A stretch of DNA of 64,000 bases from Otis tarda (GCA_026413225.1 CM048554.1:88515963-88579962), one strand, 5' to 3'; shown: positions 14,131 to 28,900, counted from the first letter of the stretch. The notes: generated by a model from the sequence alone, not told the origin. A program made the numbers and translations.

Positions 14131-15638
14131 ACACAGATCCATGGCACTTAAGGTTTCAGCAGTAATTTGAATCAATGAAAGTTTTTGTCAATTAAATTGA
14201 GTTGGCCCATAAGCACTTAAAATGACATAAATCTACAAGTGTCCCGCCAAATGAAATTGTTTCTTTAAGAAATCATATTTGTATTCTGTGTGAGCACCCA
14301 GCAGGCCTGAATTGACTATTCATGTCATGCTGTGCTTTGATTAAAAAATATTTTTCTCTTATATTGGTGGGGCATTATATTGCTGTGGTTTTTTTCTCTA
14401 GTTTTTAGCAAAATAAAATAATTTGTGCATTCCATGTGTAGATTTACATTCAAGACCACTGATTGAAAGACTTAGTAACATTTGCATGCAGAAGATGCTG
14501 CCTTTGAAGACTATCAACGATGACATCTTGGGCTCTTTTGCAGAGATAAAACACAAATTTGTGTGAAGCGATTGTGCAAAAACTTGTGCACGTAAAATGT
14601 GATTTGCAGCTGTGTTTATAAGTCAAGTGTCTGACAGTTTTATTGGAGCGTGTCAATAGAGATTGTGCTCTGACAACATGTGCATTACATGTGTGTGAGT
14701 TCAATTCTTTAAGGCATGTGCAAATTCTGATCTCCTGTACTTATACTCATATCGAAGCATTTTAAAGGGAAGAGTGACTATGACCCTGCCCCAGTTACTC
14801 CTTGAATGCCTTCACTGATGGAGAATACCAGAAGACATTGACTATTTTATCTGGAACTTGAAAGAAAACCTCAAGTGCTCCCTGTACAGGGAGGTGCTTA
14901 GGGTCAACCTTGTGTAAGAGTATGCAGCTATTGCCTTCTACTGAATGAAAATGTACTAATTCTAGAAAAAAAAAAAGTTCCAGTATGATTCTGGCATAGT
15001 TTTAGCTCCAGTAGGAGCAGTGATTGTAAGAGATAGAGCAAAGCTCTTGTTTTCTTCCTAGAGCCCAGATTTTGTAGTGGGTGTGTACCTGTGTGTTATA
15101 TCCAAATATAAAAGATTAAGTACAAGCATTTAAATATTGCAGAGGTGGAGGCTGTTAAGTACTTTAGATAGAAGGGTATTGTCTGATGAAACATTAATGC
15201 TATGTATGATGGCATCTTACACTGGTAGGATTGCATCTTGCCGTGGTGTTTGACTGGAAAGAGGGTGTGTGCAAATTCATAAAGCTAAGCTGATAGTACT
15301 GTGGCATGACATATTTTGGCATGGCTGAAACTCCTCTGCTGACTTGCAGTGTGGAACTGCTGTGCTCTGAAACACCAAGAGTTCATACACAAAATGAATG
15401 TGAAACAGCAGTAAATATATTGCCTGGTACGCTTGGCAAAAAGGAAGCCAGTAACAGGAAATAATTCTATTCCTCTAACTTAATTTGGAAAAGCTGCGAT
15501 GGGTTCTGCAAGTAATTTGATCTTTTGTTTCTGCTCCGTATGTTCTTGATTGCCTTTCTTCTTGCTTTGTATTGACACTGAAATTGTTCCCCCTGACACA
15601 GCCACATCTTCTGTCTGGGCTTTTCTTTGTTCAAAGAG

Positions 15639-15671
15639 TCACACCGGTAAGCTGTTATACCGGATGTGTGA
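15639..15671. repeat. Imperfect inverted repeat (11-bp arms, CpG in the stem)
   Basis: The left arm TCACACCGGTA (15639-15649) pairs with TACCGGATGTGTGA (15658-15671) if three bases in the right arm bulge out. The loop is the 8 nt between. Both arms keep a CpG, which is uncommon in this intron. Confidence 0.7.
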
Positions 15672-16047
15672 ACGTTAGGAGACATGCCATCAAATCACTT
15701 TTCCTGAGAACGCTGTGTTATTTTGTTGGTTTTTTTTTTTCTCAAGGTTCTCTGTCTTTAATAGCATTTCTATATAGATACTGATGATCCAAAGTAATTG
15801 AGCTAAGTCTTTTACACAGGTTAAAAATAATAGTATTTCCTCACACTTTTTTTGGTTTGGTTTTTTTTTAGCATTCTATTTTGCCTTGTAAAATGCATGC
15901 CAGTGACAGTAGGGCCAATTATCCTAAGAAATCATCAGTAATTTTCTGGTTGTTATATCAGTTTTCTTTTGGGTTTTTGAATGATATTTGGTTTATATCC
16001 TTTTGTTGCTACTGTATTTCGTTCCCTTTGTGATAGCAGACTAGCCT

Positions 16048-16175
16048 AGAATCATAGAATGGTTTGGGTTGGAAGGGACCTTTTAAAGGTCATCTAGTCC
16101 AACCTCCCTGCAAGGAGCAGAGATGTCTCCAACCAGATCAGGTTGCTCAGAGCCCTGTCCAACCTGGCCTTGAGA
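16048..16175 (-). mobile_element. CR1 LINE 3'-end fragment
   Basis: It starts AGAATCATAGAATGGTTTGG and runs through GGAAGGGACC, CATCTAGTCCAACC, GCAAGGAGCAG and CAGATCAGGTTGCTCAGAGC. This is the reverse complement of the same CR1 subfamily 3' end found at 53006-53494. About 128 bases are recognisable, and it is antisense to ME1. The similarity stops abruptly after 'ACCTGGCCTTGA', so it is a short 5'-truncated copy. Confidence 0.93.
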
Positions 16176-17860
16176 AGTTCTTAGGTGAAGTAAAGGCAAG
16201 GAGGAAAATTGACATACTGAAATTTGAATGCTTGGCAGTCTCCTCCATCTTACTTGCCAGGCCTTGATTTTCCTCCTCTGAAAGTCTTCCCTGAAATCTT
16301 CAATCAAGACTCTCTTTGTCTGAGACAAAGACAGATAATATTTTTCTCCCTTTTTATAGCACAAATGATTGTTCTCAGTGTTTTATTGCTTGTTTTCACT
16401 ATGTTTTCAATTAAATGCGGGCTTCAGTAAAAAATTCCATGAAATACTGCGTTTTAAATATATCTTTTTAAAAAAAACACAATGCTGAAAACCGCTTCAT
16501 GCTTTTAGTTATGTAGATTACTTGGATGCTGCTGAAAGATGCATACTTGTTGTCTAATGCATTATAACCAACTCCACATTGAGGATGAAGCATTTTTGAT
16601 TTTCCCCTTAAGAAAGAATTTTTGGGAAAATTGATACTCTTAAGCGAGTTACTATGCTGAGAAAGAAGAGATCTTTTATACTTGCAACTGAAAAGTAGCC
16701 TTCTGATCAAAGTTGCACTTCTCTAGAAATATTTTTCACTTTATAATAATATTTCTTATGCTGATTTGGATATGGACAAGTATGTAATATTTGAAAATAT
16801 GCAGTAATTATCTTTGCAATTTCTTGAGCATATTCTGAATATAAAAGTGGCCTGATAAATGCAAATAAGAAAATAGACACCCAATTTAATGCTACAGGAC
16901 AGTAAAAATAAAATTGAGCGGCTTTGCAAATAGTTTTTTGATTTGAAGCCCTTGAGAAAGCCTTTTGCTAAACTTTATTTCTTTTGTGAAAAATTTCTCT
17001 ACCTGTTTTAAAATCCAGGCTTTGCTCAGAGTCATAAGAAAGGATGATGAAAAGGTATTTTAAAGTCTTAAGTAACCACATCTGATTTTAAACGAAAGTG
17101 ATAAAAAGAAAAAAAAATACTGGCAGCTGCTTCGATACATAGTGATGCGACTCACGTGAATACTTGCAGTCTCTGGTATAGAGCAGGCCAGAGTACATAT
17201 GATACTCTCTAACAGCACTTTCAAGATCCTCTGGGAACAAAGTGAATGTCTTCAAATATATTCCCAAACATATGTGAATGAGCTTGTATTTTGAGGGAAC
17301 AAGAGAAAGGTTTTAATAAAGAAAATGCTTCAAGAATTCCAAGACATTGAAAGATATACTATATCATAATGAAATACTGGGAAAATGAAAGCTTAGTAGG
17401 GAAATGTAATAATATGAAAGAAAATTAGTATGTTTGTATATTTGTAGCTGAGAACTACAAGTGCAGGATATAATTTAACCTTGGTGAACATTAAGAACGA
17501 ATGTGTACCATGGAAGGTGGTTCAGAATGCCTCATGGTGATGGTATTTAGGGTACATCTTCAACTCTTTGGTTTCTAGGTCTGCATCTCTTTAGGTTCTA
17601 CAGTACCCTTAGTGACACAAGGGGAGGGACACTGTTTTGCCTCACTTCTGTCACTTCATTACAGTCACCAGCCGCCAAACTGGCCGTGCTAGCCTCGCTT
17701 GCAGTGCTTGTTAAAGATTTATATGGAGGATCACAAAATCAATGCTTCCCTGATATGCAGCGATATACAAGCTAAGCTTGAATGAAACAAATGCAGATTT
17801 ACCAAACTGTTCTTTGTTAGACAGTTACCTGACTATATTTGTGTCTTTCTAAAGTATGAA

Positions 17861-17896
17861 TTAGATTCATGTGATGAGTTAGATTCATGTGATGCA
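17861..17896. repeat. 18-bp tandem duplication
   Basis: Two adjacent copies of TTAGATTCATGTGATG followed by AG or CA (17861-17878 and 17879-17896). The near identity suggests a recent local duplication. Confidence 0.9.
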
Positions 17897-19043
17897 TGAG
17901 TATGCTGAAGGAAAGTTTTTGTGAATAATACTTAAGCATGCAAACCTCCAGGCTTTTGGAATGAATGTATTGTATATATTTTCTCACACTTGTAATAAAT
18001 AATGAACATGTTAAGCTTTTTGAGTATAAGAAATTAGTAATCCATTGTAAATAAAAAAAAATTCCAGCCTACATAAATTCTATATGCAAGTTAAGTTAAA
18101 GTTTTTAAGTAAGCCTATTGGTATAGAAGGCTACTTAACTTTTAAAGTAATACTTAACCTTCCTGTAACTAGGGAATAGAGAGATAAGGTTTAGGATAAT
18201 CAAATTCCTAAATATTAAGTGTTCACAAAGTGACCAGAGTCATACTTATGTGAACTAGTATAGCTTGAAGTCACTCATAGACTCACTCATACATTGAAAT
18301 TTGGCTTCATGTTGGGGTCTTGGAGCAGTAGTGCATTTTTTCAGTGTTAGAGTGATGGTAGTCAAAAGCAGATCAAGCTAAGCATTAATTATGTTTCACT
18401 CTAATTTCTCTGGGTTTTTTTTCACATTGGTTTTCTTTTAAAATAAATATAAAACTTTGTCAAATGCAATCAGAGACTGATTTCCATTCGGGGATAAATG
18501 ATTGCAGATTTCATTACAAACATAGATGTCAGAGACAAAAGGCCATATTGTATATGCTTTGTTTTTGAAAACTTTGTCCTACAGTATTCAGGTGATGTAT
18601 TTATTTGAATTACTAGTCTGTATGTAAGAGAAGTTTCTATAGAGGCAAGAGCAGAAAAAGCTAACATTTTTTGGTTTCCTTTTCTTGGGGCAAGAAAATA
18701 AGCCTGTTTAAGTTTTATTTAATGATAGTCTCATTTCAAGTGGAACAGCTGATACATACTGATTAGATTCTGACAGACCCAATACTCAATTGCAGCGTAG
18801 TGTTTTATACCTGAAGGAGATTAGTTTCCTGAGTATGTAGAGTTTGTCGACTTTGTGATGGTTTCAGCTTCTCTCTATCTCGACTAGTTTCTTATCCTTT
18901 GAACAATTTGTGCTATTAAGACAAGGAAGTATTTAAATATTCTCAGCAAGAAAGAGGCTGTTAAAGAACAAACATAGCTTTAATTATCTATACACCTTTG
19001 TATTTCTAAATTTAATTTGTGTGTTTGCTTAACGTCTGTCTAA

Positions 19044-19235
<192 letters not shown>

Positions 19236-19698
19236 TAAAAGTACTTGTATCTTATTTTCCTCTTGGCAGATTTCTGCAGGGATTTTCTAACATAGCTGAA
19301 TGTAAGCCAAAACTGCAATAATTGAGATAATTCAAGCTGCACTTTTGGTCTACATTAAACAATAATTTGTATTGCATTAAGAGGGCAAATGGTTGTTTTA
19401 ATTGTATTAAAGCATGGGTACATTTTAATCTCATTAACTGATTTTTTTTTTTTGGAATCCTAGTTGCACGTTACAAGACCAGGGAAGAACAGATCCTTAG
19501 TCTTAGATTCATCTTAGCAAACTGAAGAGTATAGACTTTTACCTATGTAAATATTTATAGGTATTGTATGCATACATATATTAAAATAATATGTACACAA
19601 AGTAAAGATGTAAATATGTTTAACCTACGTACATATTTAATACATGTACCTACAGACATCTTAAAAATAATCAATAATCATCAAAGCGCCTGTCTCGC

Positions 19699-19728
19699 TG
19701 CTTCATAGTTTGTTGCTTCATAGCTTGG
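19699..19728. repeat. 15-bp tandem duplication
   Basis: TGCTTCATAGTTTGT (19699-19713) is followed directly by TGCTTCATAGCTTGG (19714-19728), with 13 of 15 positions identical. Confidence 0.85.
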
Positions 19729-21396
19729 TTACTGGAGTGCTTTTATTCTGTATACAGTAGCTGTACTTGTAGAGACCTGAGGAAATGGTGTGAAAGAAGA
19801 GTAGATGCTTCAGTTTCACTCTGCCTCTTGAACATCAGCCCACAGAGTTTGAGATTTATGGTGGCTGCTGTTTGAGAACCTTGTGTATACCAATGCCTTC
19901 AAGTGCAAACTGGAACAACACTTGGGAGCTGTCTGTACAATTTTCTGGCAAAGGAAGAGATAAATAAGCTGTATGTGCATAGTTCTGTTAACAGAAATAG
20001 ATTTTTTACAGTCAAGGCATTGCTTGAAAATAAGAAGCTTGCAAGATTAAAGGGAACAAGATTAAAGATTAAATGACTGCTCACAAATTCTTCAGCAGGA
20101 GATATTTGAGGGAGAAGACTTATGGCTTCAAGGTTTTGTTGTTGTTAATGTAGAAATCATTTTGGCCTTGTGACTGACAGAATGAGTCAGGACCATCTGG
20201 CTGACTGCAGAAAACAAGATTTCCCACTTCTATACACATTATAAAGTTCAAAAAGACCTCAAGAATGCTTACTTAAACCTGTTTAATGATCTGTGGCTTT
20301 TAGGTGGCTCCCCTAGCAAGAGCAGTCATCTCCTTTTTTTTTTCCCCTCAGTATTTACTATCATGGTGATTTTATTGGCCTTCCAGGAAGTCCTAAATGT
20401 GTCTGGAAATTAAGTCTTTGCTTAAGCTGATCTCATTGCCCCTTGTTTTTATATCCATTGCTGTATAGGATATTGCACAAGGAGCACCTCTGCACATACA
20501 TGTACTTTTCACTTTCTTCCCAGACCTGTGGAGCATCTATGCAGGAAAAAAAAACCCTGTTAAATTAGGCAATAGTTCAGCTGAGTGTCAGTCTGCAGCT
20601 GGTGAGATGCAGCTTGCAACAGCAATTGGAACAACCCACCAGCCCCCTTTAGACATTTTCAGACTCCTGAACTTTGTTCTTCAATCTGATCCTGAGCACG
20701 ATCAAGACATGGGGAAAAAAAAATGATTTGGGAGGTAGGGAAAGGGAGAGTAAACATTTGAACTTTTTACCCTTTTTAATTTTTTTTTTGTGGCATTTTT
20801 ATCTACAGAAGACTTGGAAAGAAGCCCTAGATCTTTCTCCTCTAAATATTACGACTAAAATCCTAGTTCACGTTGCTCTGTCACTAATAAATTTATGAAC
20901 CTGTATAGTTAACTTGAAACAAATTACACTACAGACATGCAGTTAGCACAGATATACTTGTCTCCCAGTATAGAACAAGAACTCCTGAGTTCTTCACTAT
21001 GCAACTAAGCCACTCTTTAGCCTCTCCTGTAATGAGAACTGAGTAGATTTTAAAACGTTATGGATTTGTTTGAATCATTCATGTATGTCATCACAAGCTT
21101 ACATTTTATTTTCCTTTTAGTTTTAAATACGTTATAAAAAGCTTTCAAAACCAAGGCATAACAGCAGTAATACATACATTGTACAGGCTTTGGAATAGCA
21201 AGCCGAACTTTCTCCTCAGCCAATGACTGCAGTATAAAACTACCAGTGCATATGAATAACATTGTACTAACTTTCTATGTTCCCCATGAGTTTTCCTCTG
21301 TTCTACTTTAAAAAGCTTGTTATTCTGGCACATGAATAGTGAACTTCCATTCTGATGAGATATTTAGCTGTCCTGAACAGTGACAGTGACGATCCA

Positions 21397-21417
21397 AGGA
21401 TGCTCATTGAGCATCCT
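21397..21417. repeat. Short perfect hairpin (9-bp arms, 3-nt loop)
   Basis: AGGATGCTC, loop ATT, GAGCATCCT. The arms are exactly complementary. A hairpin of this size can occur by chance in 64 kb, so no function is implied. Confidence 0.85.
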
Positions 21418-23363
21418 CATATTTGTATGTTCTTAAAAGTATGATTTTATTTACCGATATTGGAATGAAGTCTGATTTTTTTTTCTTCCAAAAAGTGTTC
21501 ACTTCCTTATTGAAAATGAGCAAATTCAAGGCAAATTAGACTACTTAGTCAATTTCTTTCCCTTATCATTTAACTTAACCATATAGCTTTATAGGCTGTT
21601 TTATAATTTGATGTTTTTCCACTGCAGTTGAGCTGCTAAGGAATGAATGATGTTTTAAACAATATTAGATCATGTTTTAACTTATGTCTTTTGGTATTCA
21701 ATTGTATTCTTGAGCTACTGAAGTCAGTCTTGGCTATATTAATCTGTCTGCTGCTTCCCCAACTACATGTGTGCTTTATATACATGACTGACTGTCTGGG
21801 GAGACGTAGAAGATATTTATAAATGTCTGTTTTATTTCTAGTCCTGTTGAATTGCCTCACTACTTTCAAATAAGTGTTTTAATGACTCGCTTAAGTAAGA
21901 TGGCTGACATTTGCAATCTTCATCTGCCTAATAAGGATCTCATAAATATTTTTTTTCTTGAGAACAAAATATCCTCTGCCAAGTCGCATGTTTACTCTTC
22001 CTTATAAAATTCTCAACTGTTATGTTCACATTATCTCGCTACCTGCACTCATCTTCCCATACCACCCAGCTGATGCCAGTGTTCATTAGAGGTCTTGGAG
22101 GAAAGGGCTTTAAAGTATTTCCCCTTTGACAAACTCTTTGCTGCTTAAGAAATAGTATACTTTGTGATCTTCCACTGTGCTCTGTTACAGAGACCTGTTT
22201 GTTTTCTAAGAAAAACCTTTTCTAAATTGTTCCACAACCAAGTATGCAAAACAGTCAATTTCATTTGGCTTGTATTTGTATTCTAGACTACGTCTAATTT
22301 AGCATTAAGCATTGTATACCAGCATCCCTCATAAACAGCACACTCCATGAGGTGAATTCACAGGGAAGAAAAAAAAAATAAAGATTTAATTTACATACTG
22401 AAGGAGAAAGGGGGTAAAAGATATAATATTTAGTCCAGTCAATACTTTCTCATGTTTTTTATTACTTCATTTTTTTTCACTTTATACAATTCAGAAAGAA
22501 GGTATGATCTTATCATACCTTAAAAAAAAAAAATCTTATCTGTAGAAACTGTGTATGTCTGTTTTATGCTGACTCATACTTAAATGCTGTCTTTACTGAT
22601 AAACTAATATTCTTCTTTCAGAATTTTTTTTTATTTCAGAGTATTTTTATTTCTGTCTCTTAACAGCTCTGAAAATGTTTGGTATTTCATAGTTGAACAA
22701 AGATCCTATTAGAAACAGAGTTGTTTATATAGGTAAAGAAGTTAAAATTACCTAATTGCTGCAGATTATATTTATCACACTGGAAGTTCCAAGGCAATGT
22801 CTTATTATTCAGTTTAAATCTGTAAGGTTTTTCTATATTCAGTTAGATTTCTTTACATTGTGAAGTGCGTTTGAAGCCCCTGGCTCAAAAATTATATCTT
22901 CAGGCAAGGAATAACGAAGACTAATTTACAGTTTAAAAATAAGTGTCTCATGGGATCATTAAATGAGATCATCTTCTGTGACTCCCTTACATGTTTTTAG
23001 AAGACTGTATGGGCTCACATGATGTGCTTACAGTTATAGAAGGACACTGTGCCTCAGGCAAGATATTTTTCATCTTGAAGCAGTATTTTGCAATTACAGC
23101 ATAAACATTCCTGGCTGACCGACTGTCTGATTAAGCAACATTTCTCAAGAGAACGAGCTGCAAAGTAACTTGACTCACTGATTTGAAGCTTGTCTGGATA
23201 ATTGACATTTGTTTAAAAAATTCAAACTCAACTCAAGATTGCATTACTCTGAATACTCAGCTTAAAATCCACCAGTTTAATGAATAAGAATGTTATTATA
23301 GAAATAAACAGTACAAATCTGATAGCAGACCAGTAACATGCACCTACCTACACTATAGAGTTA

Positions 23364-23383
23364 CAGAAATATATATATTTCTG
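23364..23383. repeat. 20-bp AT-rich perfect palindrome
   Basis: CAGAAATATA followed by its reverse complement TATATTTCTG, with no spacer. Because the core is an alternating AT run, it is less surprising than a mixed-sequence palindrome. Confidence 0.9.
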
Positions 23384-25934
23384 AGAAAGACTAGTCTCTC
23401 TGGTCTTCCTCACAGCCATTGAGGAGGATGAGGGAAGAAAGAGGTTTCTCCAGGGCGTAGCTCAGAGAAGGAATTTGGACCTGTATGAATAAAAGCTTCA
23501 AAGGCTTATGCTAGGAATGTAATGGAGCTGTGGTTTTATTGCAGTGATCACGCTATCATTAAGAGCATTATTTCAGAATCTCTACTAGGTCACTTTTTGG
23601 TGCAGAATTTCTATCCATCATTTAAAGATAAATTCCTAAAGTAAAAAAATTCTTCAGTTGCACATAGCATGTACATGCATATGACAATTTTTGCTGACTT
23701 ACTAAGAAACAATCTATTTCTATAAATGGATTTCTGAAATATAACAGTCCTTTCAGTTGCTTTATTCATCCAAAAAGAATAAATATGGGAAAGCTCAATG
23801 GAAATTTCCTCTAAGAATCCAAAATCAACTTTTTACATCATATAGAGAACACCCAGGAGTTTAAGGTTCTTGTGTAACTCCGCATTCAGAGAGGAGAGGA
23901 AAAATTGCCAAGTATTACTATGCTGAAGACTTTGGATGTTGTTAAAATGTTAGGTGACTGTTTGTGTATTTTCATTCCTAGAAGGAAAAGCCGTTTCAAA
24001 CAGAACATGAACAGAGCAAGCCCTGGTAACTTGCAGCCACAGGCATGGCAAAGTTCCTCTGAAATAGCTTCCTGATGTAGTCACAGGCTGTCAAGCTGAC
24101 TAGGAACCATTTTTAAAGCAGCTATATTGCATTTGATGCTACATATTGAAGATACAGATGCAGTCTCTTAAAAGGCAAAGTATGTTAGCCTTAGCTTTGA
24201 AGTTATTTTTCCTTTTGTTTGTACATATAGAAGCAGATCTTGTTCAGCAAGCTGTTTTCACATAATTTTTGTTCTGTAATAATTCTTTCAACTTTTTTTT
24301 TCTCATTTTCCTTTCTCACAAATGACTAGACATAGCATGCCTAGAAGTCTCTTGTTTGCCCCAAGTCTAAGCAGGATTACATTTTGAATTTACTCTTAAT
24401 AAGTATTTAAAAATATGCTTGGATTAGCTCTTTTAATATTTTTAGAGAGCACTTGGAATATTATTAAGTCTTTAGTACCAATTTTTCAGAAAACAATTTA
24501 CCCTGTCAAATACTCAGTTTGCAAGTGCTGGTATTGTACCAGATTGCCTCCTGATTGAAGTGCATGACTGACTTGGCACATACACATCCAAGAGTAGTTC
24601 CTTTGCTCTTACTCCTCAAAGGGAATGTATTTATTTACATTTTCTGTGTGTATTTACACTTACAATGGTTCAGATGCACTGGACTGAATGCAAGTGCTGC
24701 AAGTGTGACTCCTTTTTTTGTTGGCATAGGAATGTTTACATGTTGAGACTGTCAGCTGCAAGATAGCATCACTTTCTTATAAAGAGGCTGAATCAGAGAA
24801 AAGGGAAATACTTGTTTCCTCTAACAGAACTTACAACATTTTAGACCTTGGCAGGAGAGGTTGCAGTCTGTTTCCAGCACAAGGTTGATCCTGCGGTACC
24901 TTTCATAATTGTTTTTGTGTTTTTTAATGAGGCTTTCATTGGCGTCTGCATTTTTTCTTTTTCTCAATCCCATTGGATGCCTTTGATATCCAAGTCTCTT
25001 CATAAACTAATTTGGCTTACAGGAGACCAAAAACTTGTCAAGTCCTCCTGGATCACATGTGCCAAGCAAGTTGCTTCTTTGTGACTGTCACAGCCACAGA
25101 TAACGTGGTGTTTTCTTAATTGAGACCAGAAGGTCTGGATTAATTTGACCTAACTTCTTCACAAGTAAAACTGCCCCCCTTAGATTTTTCAGCAGATCTA
25201 GATGGTTTTTTTTCCCAGGCAAAGCAGATATATATATTTTAGAGCCTTTATTAATCTGATTGTTACTATGGAATTATCTTAGTGTCTTCATTTAATTAAA
25301 ACTAATAATTGTGTGACATAAAATTATATTAGAATTATATTAAATGGTGTAACAAACTAGTAATTTAAGAGTTATTTTTCACAGCACTTTTTTTCTCTGA
25401 AAGCAATGCAGAATTTTCATCTAGAAGTGCAAAAAAAAAGTTTTGGGTTTTTAACAGATCTGTTGTAAAGGCTGGATTGTTAAGACAGTCACTGAAATCA
25501 AAATATGTTACATTAAAGACATGAAATACAGCAAAATGCTTCTTTGAAAATAGCCTGTTGGCGTTCTGTTCTCCAACAGGCACTGGTGAGAGTTGTGTGT
25601 ATTAACAATATGGCTCAGGTTGCGAGTTACTCTGTGACATTATGGTGTGGAATTAGCATGGCTGTAGCATTTCTTCCAATCTTAGACAATCTTTCTCTTA
25701 TTTACTTCAAAAGACCAGCAATGGTGGCAATTGCAGCCCCTCACCAAGAACTTTTGAAATATATTTTGGTTTGCTATTTTCACTTTTGTCTATTGTGAAG
25801 ATGATGACAGTTGACACTTTGAATTCAAGCACCATGACATCTCATGATGCCATGATTCTGGTCTGCTCTGTTACCTTCATCAAGCGAAAACTCAGCTTAG
25901 CATGCTGTTGCTGCCTTAGCTGAAAAGTAAGGCT

Positions 25935-25989
25935 AATAGATTCTCCTAGCATAACATGATTCTATTCTATGACGAATAGATTCTCCTAG
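25935..25989. repeat. Pair of 15-bp direct repeats 25 nt apart
   Basis: AATAGATTCTCCTAG occurs at 25935-25949 and again, identical, at 25975-25989. The 25-nt spacer contains TGATTCTATTCTATGA, which recalls the CR1 terminal repeat. It could be a local duplication, or a tiny insertion flanked by duplicated target sequence. Confidence 0.8.
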
Positions 25990-28900
25990 GCTGTCTTCTA
26001 GAAACATACTACACTGAAATGTGTTCAAGGTCTATTCAACTTAGTATGCAGCCGGTAATGCTGCAGGACAACGTATGAGACTCTTGCATAGGAGAAGTCA
26101 TTTGGCCTCATTTTGATCATAAAGTGTCCTGTAAATGTTAAGCCATTTCTTATTTGAATAGATAGATGAAATAAAAGTTATATCTTGATTTTGAAAACAT
26201 TAAGATTTTCTTTAGGGTATATGTATGTAATCATCTGGTCTCTCTTGAACTGTGTTAAATTCGTGACTTTTGGTAATAATTTGGCAATAAGTTTCCCCAT
26301 TTAGTTATAGGGTGATTTTTTTATTTTTTTTTTTCTTTTTATTAAACTTGCACCTTAGAATAAAATAATGAATAATTAGTTTATGGTAAACTGAGAATAT
26401 ATAGTCCTGACCAAGCATTATAATGTCCTCCATGTGGTGCTATTTTTTTAATGTACTTGTGTGTGCTTTAGGTACTGCCAGACTTTATGTACTGTAGGTA
26501 TTATCTACAGCAATAGTGGAAGATATTTGCAGAAGTCATGCTCTGAGCTGTGCTTTCATGTAGTCTTGTCTGAGTTGGAGCTTTACTTATTGTTAAGCCA
26601 CCTCTTACTCTCATGAGCTGAATAGATGATTTCTTATGCAGGTAATCTTCTAGGAGCTTTTCAGCATGGTCATAAAAGAAGCTTTGCCCTAAAACACATC
26701 ACAAGGATGGAATTTCTGGCTTTCAGAAGTTTGTACCTCTTAATGGTGCATTGCTCTGTTTTTTCTGGAGGGAGTACATCTGGGCTGTGAGCAGGAGGAA
26801 ATGAGACCATCTCTACTCAAAATATGACTCTCAATGTTTGGCAGCAGTCAATGTTTGGCCATTTTCTTTCCCCTCTTAGTACAGTCTTCTGAGGAAGACA
26901 GCTAGCAAGCCCTTCTACAAAGCTGTCCTTGGTGGTTTCTGTGCAAGAGTGCCAAAATTTTTGTACTGGCCATACCTGTCTTTGTTTTCTTGTCCGCTTC
27001 TTTCACACAGTCCTGGATATTTTCAGAGGATCCCTGTCCTTGCTTGATTTGTACTGTTCGTTTCCACACTTTTCCACTATCTCTTGTGCGAGATTAGAAC
27101 GGAAAGTTCTCCCTCCTCCACAAACTTGGAGGACGCAGGTTTATCTTTTCAAGAACATCTGCAGTCTAAGCCAATGGGAACTTAACACTTCTGTGGGTTT
27201 TGGCATATGATGATTATCTTCCTCACTATGCATCCTACTAAGAGACCTCTGAAACAAAAAAGTTTCTTACTGATGCTTTTCATCATATGAGAAGGACAGT
27301 TTGTGTGACAGTTATTAGTGCTTATTAGACCCTTCTTGTTTGGTTTGTTAAAACAGTCATTTTGTGGATCTACGTGCAGAAGATTGTACAGAAAGTATGT
27401 GATCCTGTCTTTACTCTGACTAATCTTTTCTCTCTAGTGCCAATACCACATGAAAACATAGCCTTTATCCTTTTCAACAAATAAAAGATAAACATACCAA
27501 TGTCTTCTTAAAATAGTTATATTATTTTGACAATTGGCAAGTTGTAGTTTCCTATCAATAATTGTGACTTTTACCAATATATAACCATGCTACTCTTCAA
27601 AATCTTCCTTTTTTTTTCCCTGAATTTTAAGAAAGATTTTGGCTCTATGCCAGTCCATGATACTTCTGGTTACAAGCTTCCAGATTTTCCAAAATAGTAC
27701 ATTCCTTAATTAAATGTACTTTAAGGGCAGAGATTTTATTTAGTTTCACACCTCAACTTGGCCAAAGACTTGTGAGCAACTCTAACGTATCAGGTAATGC
27801 AGTATGGGAGAGGTCTACTCATTGGTTCTGTCCTACTCTATTCAAGCAGTATTTATGTACCAAATTTTTCCCCTCACAAAATGCCTCTGTCAACCTGCCA
27901 GATTTATACACCCCCCTAACTGTCAATATCATTTGGCTTTGAAGCAAACCTTTTAAGAGTCACTTGCTTCACTAAGAGAGCTATAACATTCCTTAGTTCA
28001 ACATGTTTTCCAGGACAGATTATAAAACTCTTAACAAACATAGCAGTCTGACATCTCATGTGCATTTTTGATGTTCCCTGGAACTGTATGATTTGTTATT
28101 CTTAGAATTGCCACCTCCCAAGCCTCTTTTTCTGTCCCTTCTTAGGGAGCCGCCTTTGTAGACTGTTTCAGGAGGAAATACAAAAGTAGTTAAATATTAA
28201 GTAATAATTGGTCATTAGACCATTTTTTAAAGTTATAAATCTTTTTATAGTTATAATTGTTTATAGTTGCCATTTTAGCTATAGAGAAAGATATGCTAAA
28301 AGCAGACTTCTATATTTAAGGGGTCTCAATGTCTTTTTAAAAAACACAAGTTCCGTTCTAGTGCAGCTGATTTGTTTAATCCACGAGGAAGACTGAAGAA
28401 TAATTCTTGGCCTGCAAGATGCTTACAGCCAAGTCCAGATAAATTATTCTATCAAAAATGTTTAATATTCTCTTGAAATAGTCCTATCTCTTGAAGTCAT
28501 CAAAGACTCTTTGGAAAGAGTTATCTGTCATTGTTGACCATTTAAGACTGCAAGGCATACTAGTTAACCAGTTATCCAGAAAAACACTTATCTCTTAGTC
28601 AAACTCACCAAGCCCATTTACGCAGAAGATCCAAGTTCTCTTTGTCAGACCTAAACAGCCAGAGGTCTTACCTGATTCACTGTTTGGAGTTAGTACAAGC
28701 AATAGTAATTCACCAGCAGCTAGCATCTGTCTTCCTGAGGACCAGTTCTGTTATCTGAATCTTACAGTATGGGTGGAATTCCATCCTTGGATATAATAAG
28801 GATCTATTGGGCAAGAGAGCAACATATATGTTGTAATTTCATATTACTGACTTTCGCTGAGATGCTTCCAAGCGTTCTTTCAAACTGACAAGCTTCTGGG

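Noticed and set aside
28760-28830. TTCCATCCTTGGATATAAT resembling CR1
   Set aside because: Similarity covers under 20 bases and the following CR1 landmarks are absent.
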